NCBI RefSeq assembly: GCF_001659605.2
Contig: NC_035161.2
Span: 25,901,691 to 25,965,690, forward strand
Direction of reading: 5' to 3'
Origin: Manihot esculenta
Taxonomy: Eukaryota; Streptophyta; Magnoliopsida; Malpighiales; Euphorbiaceae
DNA length: 64,000 nt
The position numbers and the translations under genes were made by a program. Under the pieces are notes generated by a model that saw only the letters and a program-made list of their open reading frames with translations, did no database searches and was not told where the DNA came from. Positions 57,010 through 64,000 of the stretch are shown here, one piece after another; within the stretch, counting starts at the first letter, position 1; each line of letters opens with the position of its first letter.

Positions 57010-58830
57010 TTAAATATTATTGCAGCATTTAAAATAAAGAAATTCACTTGTAAAATAATAAAAATCTAGAAACTGCATATTAGTTATCCATATTTATATA
57101 ACTGTGAGAATGTTTTCTTTTTCAAATATATATTTATACTCTTCAATTTTATTAATAAAAATTTATATTATCATTACATTACTTAAAAATATAATTAAAA
57201 TAACTTTATCATTTCAATATATATATATATATATATATATATAACTTAAATTATTAGCTAATTTCATTACTAATCAATTAAATTTTTATATTTTTATTTA
57301 ATGGTCGAATAAATTTAATTAAATTTTTTTAGTTAAATAATCTCTTAAAATTCACTTTTAAAGTTAAATAAGTTTTAATGTAGTAAAATATTATTTTTTA
57401 ATAATAAAATTATTTACTATTTATATATATGTTTTAATTTATTTTAATTAAAATATTAAATTTTTATATTTTAAATTGAAAAAAATAATATTATTTTAAT
57501 TAATATAAAATTAAAAAATATATAAAATAATAAATAATATTATATTATTTAAAAAATAATATTTTATTATATTAAAATTTATTTAGTTTTAAAAATTAAA
57601 TTGAACTTATTTAGTTTGTAAATAAAAATATATAGATTTAATTAAACTTATTTATAATAATAATAATAACAATAAATTTTGAAATTAAAATTTGACACTA
57701 TAATTTTATACTTTAATTTTTTTTAAAAAAATTAATTCAAGTTAATTTATATTTAAAATTATAATATAATTTTAATTACACATTTAATAATTGAAGCATA
57801 CTACAATCGTTTTTAATACTCACGGCATAACAAAGAATACAAATATATATTGTTTGGAAACTTAATCTGCTGATCAGTGCATTTGAATAAATCTGAAAAA
57901 TTTCAGATTTTATTCTCTAATTCTTGATCTTTATTTTAAAATATATATATATTGCAAAAATAAATGAAAAGACTATTTTATTGATAGAAAAAAAAATATT
58001 TTAATAGATTTATAAAAATAAAAGATTGATTTATTAATAATAATATCCGAATAATAAATAATAAATCTCCTAAAATTAAATGCGGCTGTAGAGTATTTTT
58101 TCGTACTCTTATTTTCTATTTTTATATAAAACCTTGGTTTATCATATTAGAAACTTAAATTTTCATCTAAAACATTTTGAAATTTTAACTGCTAAATATT
58201 ATTTCATAAAACATTATCTAACTATTGTTCTTACGATTTCATGCATTATAAAAAGGATATTTATCATAATATACATCTATACAATCAATAGTTTTTAATT
58301 AAAAATTAACTAAATTAAAATAAGAATTTATTTTAAAAATTCTTAAAATTTTCCTTGTGCTAATATATTTAAATATTGTATTACTATATATTAATTTTAT
58401 AGTATATAGTAATAAAATTTTCCATTGATATATAGTATCGAAAAAAATTAATATAGTAATATAATATATGGAAAATTTACTATACATATTACTGTATATT
58501 ATGTTGTTTATGTAAATTATTAAATTTTCTTTTTTTATTATGTTAATTTTTAATATTATACGAATTCTGTTTATTTTATCTTATAATTTTATTAATTTCT
58601 TATGTTTATGTTAATTACATTAATTTTCCCTTTTTAATACGTCAAACATGCCAATTACGCTAATTTCCCTTTTCTATATTTTATGTAAAATTACTTTAAT
58701 AATAAAAAATTAATATAATAATCCATCATAATACATTATTTATTGGGGAGAATAACCAATCAACCACATCTGACTTCTCATTGATCAATTGGCTGGCTCG
58801 CAGCACACATACAGTGAGCGCAAACGGAAA
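57010..58830. other. A+T-rich spacer with (TA)n microsatellite; GSTT promoter at its end
   Basis: Extremely A+T-rich, with (AT)n at about 57219-57242 and no gene. The last 90 bases (58740-58830) are less A+T-rich and contain AACCAATCAACC (CCAAT type) before the GSTT start. Confidence 0.5.
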
Positions 58831-61602
58831 ATGGAGCTCAAAGTGTATGGCCATCGCGCATCTCAGCCATCACGTGCGATTATGATCTTCTGCAAGTAAT
58901 TTCACATTTCGATCCTTTCTTTCTTTGTGATCTACTTTAAATCAGTTGTAGTTTCGTTTTCTTTTAGCAATTTGTTGATGCAAGATGAGCAGAGCTTCTG
59001 TGCTGATCCAAATTTCCATTTTCCAGAGCTAATGGAATAGAGTTTGAGGAGGTGACGGTTGATATATCTAAGGGAGAGAATAGATCTCCTGAATTCAAAG
59101 GTTTCTATCTCACTATCACACTCGACTAGATGTTTTAGTAGCAGTCAGCTAAACTTTAGAATTAGAGGAGTAATATTTTATGATCTACAGTCACCAAGAT
59201 TTTGTTTGGATAAGGGGAAAGTAGGGCAGAAAGAAAATATATGATGTAAAATGTCAAGGTAGAAAGGAAAATATGAAAGCAGAGGAAAATAGATTTATTT
59301 TCCCTTAGTAAATGGAGAGAAAATAAGAAACCACAGATCCTTTTGGTAAAATTACATTTTTGTCCTTTTATATCTATTACTATTTTCCTTGCTTTGCCCT
59401 TTTTATTTTTCACATTGAGCGAAAATAAACATAGTAAATAAAAAATATTTTCCTTTTTTTTTTATTTTTTATTTCCCTTCTCCTTCTCCTTCCCCTTCAA
59501 AAATATCCAAAGACTAAATGAGTCTCAGTGTTTTATATTATATTAGATTTATTTTTGAAGATTCACTTATGAATTGATGAAATCAAAGAAGGAAACCAAA
59601 ATATTAGAGCATATGAAGTGAAAACTATTTTTGTTTTTCGGTTTGGAAATTATACCATTGTAATTGTTCAGTAAAAGTAGTAGATTATTAGGAGGCTGAT
59701 TCAGGGAACCTTAAGATAAGCCTTCACATGAGCGCAGTACCTCAAACCAAATCATTCGCTAAAAAACCTTTTTTTTTAATCTATCATGTACTTGAGATTT
59801 ATTAAAACTGGTAGTTTGTTTAACAGTGAAAAGGAAAGTATGTACTGCTGTCGTTCTTTTGTTTCTAACTATAATTCACTAATTGCAGAGATAAATCCTA
59901 TGGGACAAGTCCCGGCTATCATTCATGGAGAGCTTAAGCTTTTTGAAAGGTATGATCTAAATCTCTCTGTCTCCTAAATCTATACGCATTTATATGTATG
60001 TTAATGCCTGGAAAGTTAATTTATTAATGCCTACTAATTCCTCTTCAGCATAGAAGGAGAGAATTATGACCCAATTCTAGGATCTTCCATGTGTATCTTC
60101 TAAACACCCAGCCAAGACCTGTGGTTGCAACTTGTATAATCTGGTCATACGACATGTTGAATTATTTGCTTAGGAACGGAAATGTATTAATTCCTCAGTC
60201 ATATAAATTAATTTGTTAATCAACTTCTTGTTTTCACTTTTCAGCCATGCAATCCTTATATATCTTGCCTCTGCATTCCCCGGAGTTGCAGATCATTGGT
60301 GAGCAGAGTTTCTCATTTATTGCAGTTTTAATGTCACATGAACCCTGTAAAATGGTTGATGTTGTTGAATTGGAAATAGAATTGAATTACTAATCAAGAC
60401 TTTGTTTTCAGAAAATGCACCTAATCTAGATGCATGTAGAAATACTAAAATATGCACGCAAGTGCATACCTTTAGTTGCAATTTTAATTGGAAAGTTACT
60501 TTTATTTCACCAAAACGTTCATATATTTCATTCAGTTCTTATCAGTTTCCATTCATCTAAAGGTATCCAACTGATCTTGTCAAGAGAGCCAAGGTTCATT
60601 CTGTGTTGGATTGGCATCACTCAAATTTACGCCGGGGCTCAGGTGACTCATAATCAGCTCCATAAGAGTTTGTTGCTAGTAAAAAGTTTGTGTTTCTATC
60701 AATTATACTTTGTTGCATGTAACTGTTAGGAAGTAGTTTGCGTGGGCAATAGTAATAAGTGTATAACAATAGTAACTTCTTTCTTGAGGGTAAAATAGGA
60801 TTTATCTCATTCTTCAAATCCAAAGGTGTGAAATGGTTATGCACAAGAATCTAGCACATGCTATATGGCATGGAAGTCCTGGAAATTATTATAGTACTTG
60901 CCATTGCAAACCAACTATTCTGTCAATTTGTTTCGTTTAATTGGTATATTGCTTAATTTTTGTAGTTAACTTGGTATTGATCCCTCCCTGATGTGAATTC
61001 TTTGTAATTCTTAAGTTGTGGAATTTCTTTACGACTACATGTGATTTTTATTTTTTCTTTTTAAGGTAATCAGCTTGCTTAATTTTGTGTCCTCTGATGG
61101 GCTATGGAATTTTTACTTGTTTACATGACTTTCATTTTCAGCTACCTATGTTTTTTATTCAAGACTAGCACCTGTATTTGGCCTGCCCTTGAACCCGCAG
61201 GCAGCAGCCGAAGATGAGAAAATTTTGATTTCATCTCTGTCAATAATAGAGTCCTACTGGCTCCAGGATAGTGGGTTGTTCTTGCTTGGAGAAAATCAAC
61301 CATCAATAGCAGATCTCAGCCTGGTCTGTGAAATTATGCAACTCGAGGTAGGTACTTTTGGTCTCTTCAGTTGTTTAAACATGCAAGTACTGGAACATAG
61401 TAGTTACTTGTGGAAGACATAATTTTCACGAATTCTTATTTGTTGGATATAGCTACTGGATGAGAACGATCGCAATCGTTTTCTGGAACCACACAAGAAA
61501 ATCCAACAGTGGATTGAGAATACAAAAAATGCAATAAAACCTTACTTTGAGGAATTGCATGATGTCCTTTATCAATTGAGTGCAACACTGAGGAAGAAAT
61601 AA
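58831..61602 (+). CDS. GSTT: Theta-class glutathione S-transferase, seven exons
   Basis: Exons: 58831-58895, 59027-59100, 59889-59949, 60245-60298, 60563-60642, 61142-61347, 61453-61602; 690 nt, 229 residues, all introns GT-AG. It conjugates glutathione to electrophiles and shows glutathione peroxidase activity in the theta class. The N-terminal thioredoxin-like domain starts MELKVYGHRASQPSRA with Ser11 as the expected catalytic residue. The cis-proline and glutathione-binding loop follow (INPMGQVPAII, then LFESHAILIYLASAFP). The helical C-domain holds YPTDLVKRAKVHSVLDWHHS, GLPLNPQAAAEDEKIL and the capping phrase QPSIADLSLVCEIMQLE. The protein ends QLSATLRKK without the SKI-type peroxisomal signal known from some plant theta GSTs, so it is probably cytosolic (inference). 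The start codon is in good context (AAAATGG). The exon pattern is that of plant GSTT genes. Confidence 0.95.
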
Positions 61603-64000
61603 TCTCTGTGAGGTGTAGTCTCACATGAACATCTGAACATCCATGCTATCTTTGTATTTTCTAAGGATCTGCAATAAGATTTGTGAGTGTGTTAAGGATG
61701 TAAGACTTGTTAGCTATGGATATTATCGTATGCATCGTTTAAAATATCCAAACAAGTTTTATGGGTATGGTTAAAAGAAGAGAACCAGGTTTGAGTAAAC
61801 AAATGTATTGCGTTATTTCTTTTTTTTTTTTTTTTTTTTTTTTTTCTGAATCAATGTAATGTGTTATTTCCCGTTGCATACATTTGTGATGGGATATTTG
61901 GGTGTGTCCTGTGGAATCAAAGTGTTCTGTTTGTTTATTCCTAGTTCTCAGTTCTCACTGCTTTTTATCTAATTCAAGTTTAATTTAGTCCTTATTTGTC
62001 AAAATCATTTCAGGAGTTTCATTTTAACATAAAATTAAAATATTTTTGTCCAAGTTTCTTGATTTATCGACTTAGATTAAAAATAAAAAGAAAAAAAATT
62101 CAATTTCATGATTTTTAGATTAAATTTTTTGAATTTTTTTATTTTTTTATTGATAAGCTCAATTTATTGATATATTTTTTTAACTAAATTGTGCTTAAAT
62201 TAAAAGTTCTGAGTTAATTTAAATGAAAAAAAATTGAAAGTAATCTAGATTGAACTTGTGAGTAAGCATTGGGGATAAATTAAGCTTGAAACTCTACTTG
62301 AGGATTGCATGACAGAAAGGTAACAACATTGAAAGTTTGTGGTTTTTTTTTTTTTCCCCTTTTTCTCTGAAATCAACATTGAACGGTTAAAATAATTGAA
62401 TTATTGAGTTGAATCCTCGAGAGGATAAAGAAAATACAAATTCTGAGTCATCAGAATTTACAAAGACAAAGCAGAACATATGTAGAATGTACAGCCAACT
62501 CAGTCCTAAATTTGAGAATTAAGATAGACATTTTCTCACTACCATCAGAACTTTTTTTTTTTTTTTTTCTCCTTCAACTACTAGATTCAATTGTTTTCAT
62601 TGATCTCTCAAAATTATTGAATAATATTTAAATATTAATAAAATATTGTTCAAATTGTTAACAACACTTTCATTAATTTGTATTTTAGAGACCAATTAAA
62701 AAAATAATTACTTAAAATTTTATTTAAAAACAGTAATTATATTGCAAATAATCAATTAAAAAACTTAAAATATATTGTATCATTTGTCGGTAAAATTGGT
62801 ATTGTAAATAATAAACAATTGCTAATTTATTTTATCAATTTTTTTTTATATAATTTAGTTGATGAATTTCGTTGATATTTTTTCTTTTATTTTAATTACA
62901 ATTTTCACCTTCACCTTAACGTGCACTTACTTTAACCATCCATTTCCAGTTGCAGTAGGAAACATCTCTTTGAAAAAAAGTTCTTTATGTCTGCTTTCTC
63001 TTTTAGGAAAAACACTCACAAGAGCTCTTTCTTATCATCATTCAATCTTTTTTTAAAAAAGAAGGTCCACCCACTTATCTTTTAATCTTTTCTTAAAAGA
63101 GTGCTCCATGTCACCACTTATCTCTAATCCAATAGTTAATCTTTATTCTTTTTTTCTCCAATTTATTGCTATTTTGAAATTAGCATTTATCATTTTCACA
63201 TATATATAAGATTAATTTTATGTTTCACATATTATTTCACATATATATAAGATTAATTTTATGTTTCACATATTATTATGTAACTAAACAAAAATAAAAA
63301 TATTTATGTTTTTTCATTTAGATTACTGCATCCACTTATCATATAAATTACATGAATTTAATATTTAAAATTGAGATGCTGGTGCTGGTCTGATCCGCGC
63401 AACTGGAATTCAAAGGCAATTTTTGTAATGGTTTTTGCCAATGGTTTTGCGTTTTCTAGTTTCTGATTTTGCATTGGGTTGATGGATTTGATTGGGCTGT
63501 AATCTCTAGATTGTTGAATTAAGTTGTTGGATTGGGTTGTCTAATTAGACTAAGATGATTTGGATATTTTCTTTAGGTCAAGATATGGACTCTCTCTATT
63601 TTACATTTTATTCATTTTGATCATAAAATATAAATTGAGTTGTCATAAATTTTAAAAAAAAAAAGAGTTTATTTCGGTGCAAAGCACGAATGATAAATGA
63701 ATAGTATTGTAAACAATGTTAAAATATTGATTTCTATATAAAAAAATGAGAGATAATGAATATAAGCTTATGAATTTTAAAAAAAAATGGAGAAAAAAAT
63801 AGTGAAAAATAAGTAAATAAAAATGACTGATTTTGTGAGACCGTAAAAAGTTGAGATATTATCAATGAGGAGTAATTGAAAACTGGAGAGATAAATAAGC
63901 ATGGAGCGAAGCGAAGGAGCGAAGCGAAGGGAGAGCTTTTAAAGTATAGTAAAAATAACAATATTGATGATCTGAAATTTAGAAAATAAGATTTACCGTG
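61603..64000. other. GSTT 3' flank and A+T-rich spacer
   Basis: 3' untranslated region of GSTT, a T29-type homopolymer run near 61819-61847, further T runs near 62343 and 62550, a 41-bp tandem duplication at 63194-63275, and a 'gagcgaagcgaag' double at 63903-63930. No gene recognised up to the window end. Confidence 0.5.
63194..63275. repeat. 41-bp tandem duplication
   Basis: TTTCACATATATATAAGATT is repeated at 63194 and 63235 with identical following sequence. Confidence 0.88.

Noticed and set aside
1..64000. tRNA, rRNA or a new multi-gene system
   Set aside because: No cloverleaf-type sequence with A and B boxes or rRNA core sequence was noticed, and the host genes are scattered members of well-known families without signs of joint function.

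Overview
The window is nuclear DNA of a dicot plant: very A+T-rich intergenic sequence, GT-AG introns, no bacterial-style operons, and plant-specific families (AHL, kiwellin, GPX, theta GST, Copia/Gypsy/LINE elements). A woody eudicot such as a Euphorbiaceae/Malpighiales member would fit, but that placement is only an inference from the overall look of the genes and repeats.

Left third (1-19.7 kb) is a four-layer nest of mobile DNA. A decayed LINE (about 2.03-2.90 kb) was hit by a Ty1/Copia element on the minus strand (LTRs 2909-3139 and 19463-19710, duplicated target ACTCT). That Copia was hit twice by large Ty3/Gypsy elements: one left only a solo LTR (4541-7189, duplicated target CCTCC), the other is complete (8765-18661, duplicated target GCTCC, LTRs of about 2.24 kb). 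The Gypsy LTRs carry many copies of a GC-rich near-palindrome on both sides of a TATA box. The Gypsy gag-pol is broken by a 32-bp triplication and two amber stops.

Middle (19.7-45 kb): an A+T-rich spacer; a five-exon AT-hook (AHL) DNA-binding protein gene (25150-29384); a degraded LINE; and a tandem kiwellin (ripening-related protein) family of two intact genes (32801, 43607) and one frameshifted copy (35204). Between the second and third copies sits a full-length, apparently very young Copia element (37657-42240) with an uninterrupted 1405-residue polyprotein, identical 160-bp LTRs and unusual TA...TA termini. A separate solo LTR (44340-45048, duplicated target CATTG) lies just 3' of the third kiwellin gene.

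Right part (45-64 kb): mostly A+T-rich spacer with a long imperfect inverted repeat (48212-48468), a decayed Copia 3' end, and a CACTA-type terminus. Two ordinary multi-exon redox/detoxification genes follow: a glutathione peroxidase on the minus strand (six exons, 53268-54950) and a theta-class glutathione S-transferase on the plus strand (seven exons, 58831-61602). A textbook 5'-truncated LINE with an 11-bp target duplication lies between them.

Host genes are therefore AHL, kiwellin x3 (one broken), GPX and GSTT. They act separately: chromatin/transcription, secreted apoplastic defence or ripening protein, and peroxide/xenobiotic detoxification. I saw no tRNA, rRNA or CRISPR, and no multi-gene system that looks new. 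The most notable signals are structural: the nested insertions, the LTR palindromes, the long hairpin, and the young TA...TA Copia.
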